NCBI GenBank assembly: GCA_030833445.1 | Contig: JAURHD010000023.1 | Span: 1 to 32,508 of the forward strand | Reading direction: 5' to 3' | Origin: Cephaloticoccus sp. | GTDB lineage: Bacteria; Verrucomicrobiota; Verrucomicrobiia; Opitutales; Opitutaceae | DNA: 32,508 bases | Shown here: positions 23,821-32,114 of the stretch, piece after piece | How the letters are laid out: every line of letters begins with the position of its first letter | Position numbering within the stretch: the stretch's first letter is position 1 | Made by a program: the position numbers and the translations under genes | The notes under the pieces: generated by a model | Told to the model about the DNA's origin: nothing | The model's database searches: none | What the model saw: only the letters and a program-made list of their open reading frames with translations

Positions 23821-24864
23821 CTACGACCCGGCTGGAACGGCGGTCGGTAGCCGCAGCGTGGGTTTCCAAACCCAGCGACTTTCAACCAGCACGACCCGGG
23901 GATAGGTCGGCAGCCCATGCTGGTTGGTTTGCAGGAGGGAGACGGCAAAATCCACCGCACTGGCCCCGAGCAAGTCGGATTGCTCGTCGATCCCGGCGAC
24001 CGGACTCGCCTCTCCGTCGCGTGACAACACCGCAAACCCGATATCCTCGGGCACTTTCAGCCCAAGTTTTTTGAGGAGGGACAAGGGGCTGTCGGACGCC
24101 GCGAGGATGCAATCCGGCTGATACTGATCCAGCCACTGCGAAAAATTGGTCGGCGGGATCTCGGCGGTAAACAACGGCGGGATTCGCTCCGCCTCCGGCT
24201 GACGCATCTGATCCGCAAGATAAGCTCCGAGGGTATTCACATTCGTGCGGACATCCGCCTCGTGATACATCTGCAGCCCGATGCGCCGGTAACCGAGTTG
24301 GCGCAGTTCCCGCAGGGCCAGTTTCATCGAATAAGCCTGATTAAACGCCGCGCGATATGTTTTCGGAGTGATGATGGAATAACCGATCGCGACGGTAACG
24401 AACTGCTCCCAATCGAGCTCCATAAAATGATCGGGCAGCGGCATCAAGGGGGGCAGGACCAAACCGCGAATACCCCGGGCCTGCAAAAGGGCGGTCAGGC
24501 GTTTGCCCGACAATCCGCCGGCCCGCACATCAATCGGCTCCAGTTTAAAACCGAGATCCTTGGCCCGGGCCTCAGCTGCGAAGTGGGTCGCGCGTGATCG
24601 ATGATTGGTCACATAATCCTTCGGCAAATCATAAGTGTGCAGATAACCAATCAACCCGGCGAAGCGACTTTGCTTCGAATGTCGGTAGGACGACAGGGCC
24701 GAGAGCATGGCATCCTGAACATAGCCCAATTTCTGGGCGGCCAACCGGATGGCATTGGCCGTTTCTGGCAAGATGCGTGGATCACCCCGAATGGCCAAGC
24801 CCACGGTCGTAAAGTGGTAACCGGTGGCCTTGGCGATATCACGAAGCGTCGGGCGGGCTTGCAT
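23821..24864 (-). CDS. LacI-family transcriptional regulator
   Basis: A 347-residue regulator. The N-terminal helix-turn-helix is PTLRDIAKATGYHFTTVGLAIRGDPRI with the hinge helix ETANAIRLAAQKLGYVQDAML. The usual S-V-S/T-x-V-S-R-x-L is replaced by a Verrucomicrobia-style HFTTVGLAIRG. The ligand domain is periplasmic-binding-protein-like (LQARGIRGLVLPPLMP, YRRIGLQMYHEADVR, PDCILAASDSPLSLLKKLGLKVPEDIGFAVLSRDG). It would sense a sugar or sugar acid, and it lies downstream of the Gfo/Idh operon promoter on the same strand (148 bp gap). The palindrome 46 bp upstream of its start may allow autoregulation. Confidence 0.93.
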   Translation of the reverse strand: MQARPTLRDIAKATGYHFTTVGLAIRGDPRILPETANAIRLAAQKLGYVQDAMLSALSSYRHSKQSRFAGLIGYLHTYDLPKDYVTNHRSRATHFAAEARAKDLGFKLEPIDVRAGGLSGKRLTALLQARGIRGLVLPPLMPLPDHFMELDWEQFVTVAIGYSIITPKTYRAAFNQAYSMKLALRELRQLGYRRIGLQMYHEADVRTNVNTLGAYLADQMRQPEAERIPPLFTAEIPPTNFSQWLDQYQPDCILAASDSPLSLLKKLGLKVPEDIGFAVLSRDGEASPVAGIDEQSDLLGASAVDFAVSLLQTNQHGLPTYPRVVLVESRWVWKPTLRLPTAVPAGS

Positions 24865-24910
24865 GGTGGATGGCGAGACAGAGCAAAGCAGTCTGTGCGT
24901 GCAAGCCCGA

Positions 24911-24924
24911 TTCTACGGGTAGAA
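24911..24924. promoter_or_regulatory. Candidate LacI-type operator
   Basis: TTCTAC-GG-GTAGAA is a perfect 14-bp palindrome 46 bp upstream of the LacI-family start and 35 bp from the end of the next gene. Size and symmetry suit a LacI-family operator, and a degenerate version (10 of 14 matches) sits at 23799-23812. Confidence 0.35.
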
Positions 24925-24959
24925 AGAAGGCGGACGCGGATTTAGCCCCGGCAATTGGG

Positions 24960-27158
24960 TTATGGCTTGGGCCGGATGAGCAGCTGACCACTTCGGTTCA
25001 ACGCGGCCTGCGCGGCAGCTGGACCCAGCCTTTGCCGCAAACTATCCCGGTTCGCTACCGACTCGGTATCACCGGAGCGGGCGGCAAGTTCAAACCAAGC
25101 CAGTGCCTCAACCGCATCCGCAGGAACGCCCTGACCATTGGCATAATACACGCCCAGTTGATATTGCGCGGCCACGTTCCCCTGCTCTGCCGCCCGGCGA
25201 AACCATTGTGCAGATTCAGCCATGTTTGGCGGCACGCCGGCTCTTTGTGCATAGATCACCCCGAGGTTCAGCTGGGCATCCACCCAACCTTGCTCCGCCG
25301 CCAACCGGAACCAGTGGATCGCTTGCGACCAATCCGGAGACATCAGACGATCATCGGAATAAAGGGCGCCCAAGTTGAACTGAGCGCTGGCCAAGCCCTG
25401 ATCCGCCGCCTGTTGAAACCAGCCTCGGGCCGCGGTGAGATCCTGTGGCACGCCCCGACCGGTCAGGTAACAGGAACCCAGATAGTTCTGGGCGGAAGGG
25501 TTGCCGTAGTCTGCCTGCACCCGGGCTGCATCGACCGGCGTCGCCACTTGGCCGATCCGTCCTTCAGGATACACGACGGCCATGGGTCCATAATCGTCCA
25601 AATATTCCTTGTGCCAGTAATCACCCGTCGCCCGCCAAGTTTTCAGGTCGGTGAATTTGAGCTGATAACGGCGCATGCGAATCAGTTGGGCCGGGCGGTC
25701 CGGAAATGGATTCTCCTCAAAGAGCCCCGTAATCCGTGGATCCCGTTCGATGAGTTTAAGCGCGATCAAGGAGAAAGTGGAGGTGCGCTCCGGCAGGGAT
25801 GCGATCACCTGTGCGGTCGCCTCAAAGCGCAGAAAGCGTGGGGCGATGAAATCGCAGATCTCATCCGTGGCTTGAGGGAAATTGGGATAACGGTAGGCGC
25901 GCCACGTCACCCCGCCATCGTTGGAACCGACAAATTCCACCCCATAGCGGTTGGGGGTGAATCCGGCGTAGAGCGTGTAGGCGTTCGCACTACGAAAAAT
26001 CCGGAAGGACTGGCTCACTGGCCGATTCGTATCATCGGACAAATCGACGGTGCCGAGCGTGATGACGAGAAACACATCATAAATTGCCAAACCAAAATGC
26101 GCCCAGAGTGCACCGCGCAAAAGATAGGATTTCCAGCGCGCAATCGCCGGCCGCGTGGTGGCCCGAACCGCATTTGCCAGATAATCGCGCAATCGAGCCG
26201 GTCGCAGACGACCAGCCAGATTCTGCAACATCTGGTCATCCAGCAGCACCAAGCCCAGGCCCATGGCCGCAAAATTCAGCCAGCCGAAATTGGCCGTCAG
26301 TTGAATTCCCAGTTGAAAAATCGTCCAGACCACCAAGGCGAACCACCGGCCACGACGGCCGGCGAATATCATCAGCACGGGCGCGAGAATTTCGGCCGCA
26401 AACGTCAGCGCGATTTCCAACACATGGTAGGTATGCGACATCTGATGGTCGAAGTATCCGAGGATGGTCGGAAACGGCGCCGTCTCATACATGATGTCCA
26501 TCGCCGTGAGATTCTGCCAATGCACATCGCCGGAGATGATCTTGAAGAGCCCCGACTCAAACATCACGCGGAAGAGCAGCCACCGCACCATGAACAAGGC
26601 GATGGGGCGTGGTGGCGCGTGCTGGCCCAATCCGGGCCGCAGACCACCGGGCGCATAGGGAATGCAGAGCAGCGCCACCTCGAGGATCAACTGATCCATC
26701 TGCGTCGAGGAGAAGATCGTGAAGACCGTGACGAAGGAGAGAAAGATGATCCAGCAAGCGGTCAGGGCCCAACGCGGAGCGATATTCAGCACCACCGCCA
26801 CCGCCGCGGCCAGACCGGTCCAACTGAGCAGCGTGAACATCCCCGCCCCGCTGTTGATCCAGAGCAAACTCGGGGCCCGAAAAAACGCCGTGATCGCATC
26901 CGGAAATACCGCCCGCAAATGCTGCAGCAACGCGGAGGCGGGCACGATCCCATCGGGACCAATGAGTGCCTGCCCTTCCCGCACGATATTCCAAAAAGCG
27001 AAAACATAGACCAACCCGACGGCACGCAGCACCAACCAGCGCGGCCAGAGATGGGTGGCTTCACCACCCAATCCGGCGAACTCCCCCGCCTGCCGCCACA
27101 ATGCCTGAACAACTCGCCGGGGTGGATTCATAGCCGTTTCATTTGATGACCGGGACAT
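24960..27158 (-). CDS. Lipase-maturation-factor-like membrane protein fused to Sel1 repeats
   Basis: A 732-residue protein with about eight to ten membrane segments in its first ~380 residues (WPRWLVLRAVGLVYVFAFWNIV, LLSWTGLAAAVAVVLNIA, ALTACWIIFLSFVTVFTIF and later spans). The LFRVMFESGLFKIISGDVHW block resembles the 'R...SGv.KL..gd..W' core of lipase maturation factors. A soluble part (about 385-525) contains GGVTWRAYRYPNFPQ and FIAPRFLRFEATAQV, matching the family's C-terminal 'W..Y....P....fi.P...R..' motif with altered residues. Residues about 545-710 are four or more Sel1-type repeats (e.g. ASAQFNLGALYSDD, WFRLAAEQGWVDAQLNLGVIY). Sel1 repeats bind protein partners. The starts ATG 27158 and ATG 27131 are both possible. 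Function in bacteria is unknown. Confidence 0.83.
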   Translation of the reverse strand: MSRSSNETAMNPPRRVVQALWRQAGEFAGLGGEATHLWPRWLVLRAVGLVYVFAFWNIVREGQALIGPDGIVPASALLQHLRAVFPDAITAFFRAPSLLWINSGAGMFTLLSWTGLAAAVAVVLNIAPRWALTACWIIFLSFVTVFTIFSSTQMDQLILEVALLCIPYAPGGLRPGLGQHAPPRPIALFMVRWLLFRVMFESGLFKIISGDVHWQNLTAMDIMYETAPFPTILGYFDHQMSHTYHVLEIALTFAAEILAPVLMIFAGRRGRWFALVVWTIFQLGIQLTANFGWLNFAAMGLGLVLLDDQMLQNLAGRLRPARLRDYLANAVRATTRPAIARWKSYLLRGALWAHFGLAIYDVFLVITLGTVDLSDDTNRPVSQSFRIFRSANAYTLYAGFTPNRYGVEFVGSNDGGVTWRAYRYPNFPQATDEICDFIAPRFLRFEATAQVIASLPERTSTFSLIALKLIERDPRITGLFEENPFPDRPAQLIRMRRYQLKFTDLKTWRATGDYWHKEYLDDYGPMAVVYPEGRIGQVATPVDAARVQADYGNPSAQNYLGSCYLTGRGVPQDLTAARGWFQQAADQGLASAQFNLGALYSDDRLMSPDWSQAIHWFRLAAEQGWVDAQLNLGVIYAQRAGVPPNMAESAQWFRRAAEQGNVAAQYQLGVYYANGQGVPADAVEALAWFELAARSGDTESVANRDSLRQRLGPAAAQAALNRSGQLLIRPKP

Positions 27159-27164
27159 GGTGGG

Positions 27165-27863
27165 GTGAATCACGCGGGCGTGTTCAACCCCAGCCTAGAT
27201 AATCGCGAAACGGAAAGTCACGACTTTCGCCAACTGCCCGATGGGTTAATTTTGCAATTCCGGCTGCTCGCCCAAGGGACCATCACTTTCTATGAGCGAG
27301 GCAATGGGTTCCGCCGAAGCCACTGTGGCCACGACTTTGAACAAATCCCCGCGGCGGTCCAACCGCGGCGTTACGGTGCCGGCGGTCTGTATCGCTCCCG
27401 CGGTATCGATACCGACCTGACTTGGACCCCGAACAGCAACCTCCAGATGGTGTTCAACTACAAACACTCGCTGGAAGCCAACATTGTCTCGGATCCTTCG
27501 GTCAACCCGAACACTCCCGGCACGCTGGATTACCAGAAGAAGTTCCTCCGGCCGCTCTCCCAAGCTCCGGAGAATCGCTTCAACTTGGTAAGCAAATACA
27601 ACTTCGACTCCGGCTCGCTGAAGAATGTCAGCGTCGGTGCGGCGGTGCGTTATAATTCAACTTATTCCATCACCAATGCGGGCACCTATGATCTGTGGGC
27701 TCCGGCCGAAACGCTCTTCGATTTCTTTGTGAGCTACCGGACCAAACTCATGGGCATCCCCGCTGAGTTGAAGTTCAACATGAACAACGTCACCGATGAG
27801 CGAAACGACTACACGTGGGGTGATGGTCGCACCTACTTCGGCACGGTGAAGTTCAGCTTCTGA
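27165..27863 (+). pseudogene. TonB-dependent receptor, C-terminal remnant
   Basis: Only the last part of an outer-membrane TonB-dependent receptor is present. From about 27393 the frame reads SRGIDTDLTWTPN, NLQMVFNYKHSLEANIVSD, PENRFNLVSKYNFDSG, SVGAAVRYNSTYSI and ends in FNMNNVTDERNDYTWGD and YFGTVKFSF. These are the final beta strands with the terminal aromatic residue needed for barrel insertion. The first ~75 codons before this show no family resemblance, and no plug, TonB box or signal peptide precedes them. The gene has lost most of its 5' part. It is divergent from the lipase-maturation-factor gene, and the junction lies in the ~240 bp between 27165 and 27390. Confidence 0.75.
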
Positions 27864-27883
27864 TTTGGGGTTCTTGGTTTGTC

Positions 27884-27916
27884 AAAAACCCGGGTGGCTT
27901 TTCCACCCGGGTTTTT
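27884..27916. terminator. Strong bidirectional terminator
   Basis: AAAAACCCGGGTGG (27884-27897) and CCACCCGGGTTTTT (27903-27916) form a 14-bp perfect stem around CTTTT. The A-run/T-run flanks make it an intrinsic terminator in both directions. It separates the receptor remnant from the convergent mannosidase gene. Confidence 0.92.
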
Positions 27917-27946
27917 GTGTCCGGACCAAATGCGGTGCCTTCGCGA

Positions 27947-30900
27947 TCAGTCGCGCGACAAGCGCAGGCTGATAATTTCGTAAGGCTCGTAATTCAGAGT
28001 GCGGCCCCGCAGCGGCTGGCTCATCGATTCACCCAGCAGGTTGATTTTTTGGGCACGCCAGCCCGCGGCCAGTTTTAATTTCGTCGAACCGCGCTGGCCG
28101 CTCACTTCATGCAGGCGGAGAACCCAACTCTGCTGACCAGCAGAGCGGCCCTCGGGCTTGGCCCAGTGCGGGATGAGGGTTTCGCCCCCCTCCAGACCTT
28201 GGAACGCCGCCGCCATCGGTTTGCCGCGATAAGTGACGGGGTGAGTAAACAAGGTTTCCGTCAATACCGCCGGTTGCTCGGCCCGCAGGGCCGTCGCATC
28301 GTATGAGCCGATCGCGAGTTCGATCACATGCCGGCCCAGATCGGTGTAGATGGTGGACGGTTTCGGCAAACGGCTGAGATGCACCGGATACGCCTTGGCG
28401 TGTTCTTCAAAGCCAACGTGACGCGGTGTGCGCAAAAGCGTAACCCCCAGATTGCCGTCGCGGCAGCTAAGCCCGTATTTCGCCGCGGTGACGACAAACA
28501 AACCGGCGCGTTCTCCTTCGTCACTGACCGTGGCCCAACGACTCATCGGCCATTCCCACATTGCCTCGACTTCGCGAGAAGTGGCCAATTGCGGCCGCAA
28601 CACGCTGCCGAACGGGGTGCCACAACGCACTTCGCGGCCGCGATAGTTCGTGGGGAAATGCAGCTTCAACAACGCATCCGGCTCCTGCCAGTCCAGTTCC
28701 ACAGTCAAGCGCAGCACGCTGCCACCGGGTTCCAACCCATAACGAATCGACGCAGTGCTCGCCGCCCCTATTTTGCGTGTAACCGTGAGACCGGATTTGT
28801 CCGCCACGATCTGCGCCGGACCACGCGCCGGTTGGCCCAACGACAACGATGGCCGATCAATATCCCAGGGCCCGAAGTTGGCCGGCTGCTCGGGATACAC
28901 CACCAATTCACCAGCGCGCGGCGCCAGTTCCACCTTGGCCCCCGCCACGGTCAGCGCCGCCAAGTTGCCGCGCGCATCCAGTCGCGCCTCGACGATTCCA
29001 TTGCTCACGGTGCGGCCCTGGACGACTACCGCCGTAACCTCTTTCACCACCGCGTCGGCGATGCTTACTCCCGAAAGCGGTGGTAATTCCAACAACTTCC
29101 CGCCCACCACGGTGCGTCGTGTGACCGGCAGCGGATTAAAAACACAGCGTTCGCCCTTGGCCGTGGTCAGAGCCTGCGCTGCCTGCGCGCTTTGCTCACG
29201 AGTAAGCTTCGCCAATTCAGGCAGCCCTTCAGCGTAGACCTCGGGAATCGAACTGCCCGGAATGTAATCATGGAACTGCGCGAAGACCATGCGCCGCCAG
29301 GCGTGGTCGAGGCCGGCATCAGGTTTGCGACCCAAGACCACCAAGGCTGCCTCTCGCAATTGAAGGGCCTGCTCTAATTCGCGGAAGCGTGCCTTGACCG
29401 CGCTTTGGGTGGTGAAGGTGCCGCGGTGATATTCGAGATAAATTTCGCCGTCGAGTGCCGGCAGTTTGGCGCTTTTTTCCGCCAGCCGATCGAAGAACGC
29501 CTCGGGTTGATCCCACTCGAGTTCGGGCAGTCCGCGCAGGGCGGTGAGCCGCCGGGCGCGTTCGCACATCTCATCGCTGGGACCGCCGCCACCGTCACCC
29601 CAGCCGTTCGGCATCAGGGCCTCGTCGTGGATATCACCCTGCTGGTTTTGATTGGCCACGGCACGCAGTTGTTCAACGGACACCGTGTTGTTGAATTGCA
29701 CGCCTTGAGTCACATGACTGACCACCGCGTGACCGCCGGCGCCGCGCCAGACAAAGCTGGAATGCGGAAACCGATTGACCGTGTTCCAAGTGGTCTTGGT
29801 CGTGAAAAAATAATCCACCCCGCTCAGTTTCATCAACTGGGGCAGGCACGCGCTGAAACCGAACAGGTCCGGCAACCACAGGATACGCGAACGGCGACCC
29901 GAAAGTTTTTGAAACCCCTTCTGCCCGAGGATGAAGCTGCGGGCGAGCCCTTCGCCACAGGCCACATGCGAATCACTTTCCACATACATGCCACCGGTCG
30001 CTTCCCATTGGCCGGAACGCAACCGCGTCCGCACCGCCCGCATCAGTTCGGGTGAACGCCGCGCCACGGCCTCGTAGCTGGCGGGCTGCGAGTAGGCGAA
30101 ACGAAACTCCGGATAACGCGCCATCAAGCGGTTGGCATTCGCGAAAGTGTGCACCGCCTTGCCTTCGCCAGTTTGTTCGTTCCAGAGCCAGACCAGATCG
30201 AGATGCGAATGTCCGGTGAGCGCGGCCCGACTCAAGGGTGCAGCATCGCGGGCCGTTGCATAGACGTTAACCAGTGCCTGGCGCAATGCGCCCACTCCGT
30301 CGGTATCAAACGCATCGAGCGCGGTATCGAGCCCGCGCAGCAGTCGGCGGTAAAGCGGCGATACCTCCGTCAAGGGCGGTTGCACGGTCTGACTGAACAG
30401 TTCGCGCGGCACGCCGGGAAATTCACGCGCGCGCAGATCGAGCATGTAATCATACAGGCAGTTCAGATCGTGATAAGCGTGCCAAGCCTCGTCATCCCGC
30501 TGTAACAATTGCGCCCCACGGAAAACATTACCCTCAGCACCGAGGCCTTTCGCATCCGGATGCCAGATTGCGGCCTGCACACACAGGCTCTCCACCCAGA
30601 CTTCACGCGTGCCGACGGGCAGTTCACAATACCGATGCGCCACATCGAATCCGAAATACGGCACCCCATTGATATGCAGGGTCGCCTCGCCCTGCTCGTC
30701 CCAGTGTAGCCAGCGCGCAGACCCGGCGGGAATTTTTACGCGGCACCACCGTTGATCATACAACTGCCCCCAACTCTCGCCAGCCAGCACCGGTTTACGC
30801 GGCAGCTTTTTCGCGAGAGTCAAAGAGATGTGATCGGGTCGCGTGGCGGTGGCCTCCACCCGCACAGGTTGCGGGTTACCCCAAATTATTTCGGCCAGAC

Positions 30901-30961
30901 GGGCTACGCCGCGCTGGGTTCGTAACGGGGTGAGCTGAACCAGAGGGTTGATCGGCAACAT
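27947..30961 (-). CDS. GH38 alpha-mannosidase
   Basis: This 1004-residue zinc enzyme removes alpha-mannose from glycans. An N-terminal beta-sandwich of about 230 residues precedes the catalytic domain, with zinc ligands His251 and Asp255 in GHSHLDLVW, the nucleophile Asp365 in LWLPDLFGF, and His564 in FAQFHDYIPGSS. A GMYVESDSHVACGEGLARS block matches the family's E-x-D-x-x-x-x-x-G-E-S-x-x-R segment. Long C-terminal beta domains follow. Upstream codons (to 31069) are open but lack family character; ATG 30961 gives the usual N-terminus, so there is no signal peptide. The enzyme is probably cytoplasmic, acting on imported oligosaccharides. Downstream it shares the strong terminator with the receptor remnant. 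Confidence 0.95.
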   Translation of the reverse strand: MLPINPLVQLTPLRTQRGVARLAEIIWGNPQPVRVEATATRPDHISLTLAKKLPRKPVLAGESWGQLYDQRWCRVKIPAGSARWLHWDEQGEATLHINGVPYFGFDVAHRYCELPVGTREVWVESLCVQAAIWHPDAKGLGAEGNVFRGAQLLQRDDEAWHAYHDLNCLYDYMLDLRAREFPGVPRELFSQTVQPPLTEVSPLYRRLLRGLDTALDAFDTDGVGALRQALVNVYATARDAAPLSRAALTGHSHLDLVWLWNEQTGEGKAVHTFANANRLMARYPEFRFAYSQPASYEAVARRSPELMRAVRTRLRSGQWEATGGMYVESDSHVACGEGLARSFILGQKGFQKLSGRRSRILWLPDLFGFSACLPQLMKLSGVDYFFTTKTTWNTVNRFPHSSFVWRGAGGHAVVSHVTQGVQFNNTVSVEQLRAVANQNQQGDIHDEALMPNGWGDGGGGPSDEMCERARRLTALRGLPELEWDQPEAFFDRLAEKSAKLPALDGEIYLEYHRGTFTTQSAVKARFRELEQALQLREAALVVLGRKPDAGLDHAWRRMVFAQFHDYIPGSSIPEVYAEGLPELAKLTREQSAQAAQALTTAKGERCVFNPLPVTRRTVVGGKLLELPPLSGVSIADAVVKEVTAVVVQGRTVSNGIVEARLDARGNLAALTVAGAKVELAPRAGELVVYPEQPANFGPWDIDRPSLSLGQPARGPAQIVADKSGLTVTRKIGAASTASIRYGLEPGGSVLRLTVELDWQEPDALLKLHFPTNYRGREVRCGTPFGSVLRPQLATSREVEAMWEWPMSRWATVSDEGERAGLFVVTAAKYGLSCRDGNLGVTLLRTPRHVGFEEHAKAYPVHLSRLPKPSTIYTDLGRHVIELAIGSYDATALRAEQPAVLTETLFTHPVTYRGKPMAAAFQGLEGGETLIPHWAKPEGRSAGQQSWVLRLHEVSGQRGSTKLKLAAGWRAQKINLLGESMSQPLRGRTLNYEPYEIISLRLSRD

Positions 30962-31315
30962 GGGCGACGACTTTCGATTTACTTCATTGGTGCGGCAATC
31001 CCGATCTCCAAGACCAACGCGCTTCTCAGCCAACTTCGTGGGATAAAATAATCCCGGCGGATACAACACATACGATGACCCTTCATTAATTACTTATATG
31101 AACTGGGCCTGTTAGTCTGACGTAGCACGGGACGTTTTATCGGGTATTTTTAATTGATTTCGTTGTTTATAAATAACTTATACAATTCATTTTCAATCCA
31201 GTTTACTTGCACAATAGGACCCTCATTCCTCCGTCTAAATAAATATATGTAGTGCGTGTAACTGATCAGCGTCACTGCGACGTCTGTTACTCCGACCGAA
31301 ATTCTCATCTCACCC
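30962..31315. promoter_or_regulatory. Long AT-rich divergent spacer between mannosidase and LuxR-type gene
   Basis: Some 350 bases separate two divergent genes. The part 31080-31260 is markedly A/T-rich (ATAAATAACTTATACAAT and AAATAAATATATG stretches), unlike the GC-rich genes. It also holds the palindrome GGGAT-AAAATA-ATCCC at 31040-31055. I see no credible gene in it. It should carry both promoters and perhaps binding sites for regulators, but specific boxes cannot be assigned. CATATAAGTAATTAATG on the minus strand (about 31086-31102) is a possible -10 region for the mannosidase. Confidence 0.4.
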
Positions 31316-32086
31316 ATGTCCGCCATCAAGGCCCCCTCACCTACCGGTAGTGAAGTAAAACCACGTGATATCACGGCGCTTACCCGTGCATGGGTGCAAC
31401 AGATCGTGATTGCCCAGTGGGGTCGCACTTATGCCGAAGCCTTGAAAGGGGTCTGCACCCAGGCATTCCCCAAGAAGGAAATCGTGCTGTGCTGCACGAC
31501 CGGCGAGGCCGTGCTCGATACCCTGCGGCAACGGCCCACGGACGTCCTGCTGTTGGCCCTCACCTTTCCGGATATGGATGGGTTGGATCTGCTCCGTTAC
31601 ATCGCCGAGGAAAAACTGGCCACCCGGGTGCTGGTAGCCTCGCACCAAAGCCAGGAACACTCCCTGCAAGCCCTCCGTCAGTCCCGGTTCGATGGATTGA
31701 TCGACACCCAAGACGAAAGCGCGGATGCGCTGATTCGGGCACTGCACTTGGTGGCGGCGGGGGAGCCCTATATCAGCCCGACCCTCCGGTCCCAGATCAT
31801 CACTCGCACCCCCACGGGTATTTTGGCCCAGAAACTCACCCCGGCCGAAATCCACGTGCTGGCGGAAATCGGCGACGGTAGTAATAATCAGGAAGCCGCC
31901 CTCCGCTTGGGCCTGACCGATTCCACCGTGCAAACCCACCGGCGTAATATTATGCGCAAACTGGGCATCACCAGCAGTGCCAAGCTGGTTTTGGAGGCCG
32001 TCCGGCTGGGCATGGTGCGTGTGACCACCAACGGAAACATCATCCGGCCCGGTTTTCATAAATTTACCGCTAAAGTGCTGTCCTAG
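31316..32086 (+). CDS. LuxR/NarL-type regulator with degenerate receiver domain
   Basis: A 256-residue two-domain protein. The N-terminal domain has the response-regulator fold, but all key residues are changed. The acidic pair at the end of strand 1 is Ala33-Gln34 (IVIAQWGRTY). The phosphoacceptor Asp is Ala81 in LLLALTFPDMDG. The conserved Lys is Thr131 (GLIDTQDES). Ser109 keeps the Thr/Ser position. The C-terminal LuxR helix-turn-helix is intact: LTPAEIHVLAEIGDGSNNQEAALRLGLTDSTVQTHRRNIMRKLG near 174-217. It therefore cannot be phosphorylated in the standard way and probably binds a ligand, a protein, or DNA constitutively. No histidine kinase is nearby. It may control the downstream TonB-receptor-like gene. 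Confidence 0.92.
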   Translation: MSAIKAPSPTGSEVKPRDITALTRAWVQQIVIAQWGRTYAEALKGVCTQAFPKKEIVLCCTTGEAVLDTLRQRPTDVLLLALTFPDMDGLDLLRYIAEEKLATRVLVASHQSQEHSLQALRQSRFDGLIDTQDESADALIRALHLVAAGEPYISPTLRSQIITRTPTGILAQKLTPAEIHVLAEIGDGSNNQEAALRLGLTDSTVQTHRRNIMRKLGITSSAKLVLEAVRLGMVRVTTNGNIIRPGFHKFTAKVLS

Positions 32087-32114
32087 GGACCGTGGGTCGA
32101 TCGACCCATGGACC
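32087..32114 (+). terminator. Palindromic hairpin after the LuxR-type gene
   Basis: A near-perfect palindrome centred on GTGGGTCGATCGACCCAT, with GG and CC outer pairs and one A-A mismatch, lies directly after the stop codon (32084-32086). There is no long T-tract, only ACTTTAAATT some 9 bases on. It could end the transcript or be a regulator-binding site. Confidence 0.5.

Noticed and set aside
24870-27146. A 758-codon open frame on the plus strand antisense to the lipase-maturation-factor-like gene
   Set aside because: It is arginine-, glutamine- and histidine-rich without domains, typical of an antisense shadow of a GC-rich gene. The opposite strand has clear membrane segments and Sel1 repeats.
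31150-31428. A 92-codon minus-strand frame in the AT-rich spacer
   Set aside because: It overlaps the start of the LuxR-type gene and has no recognisable domain or ribosome site.
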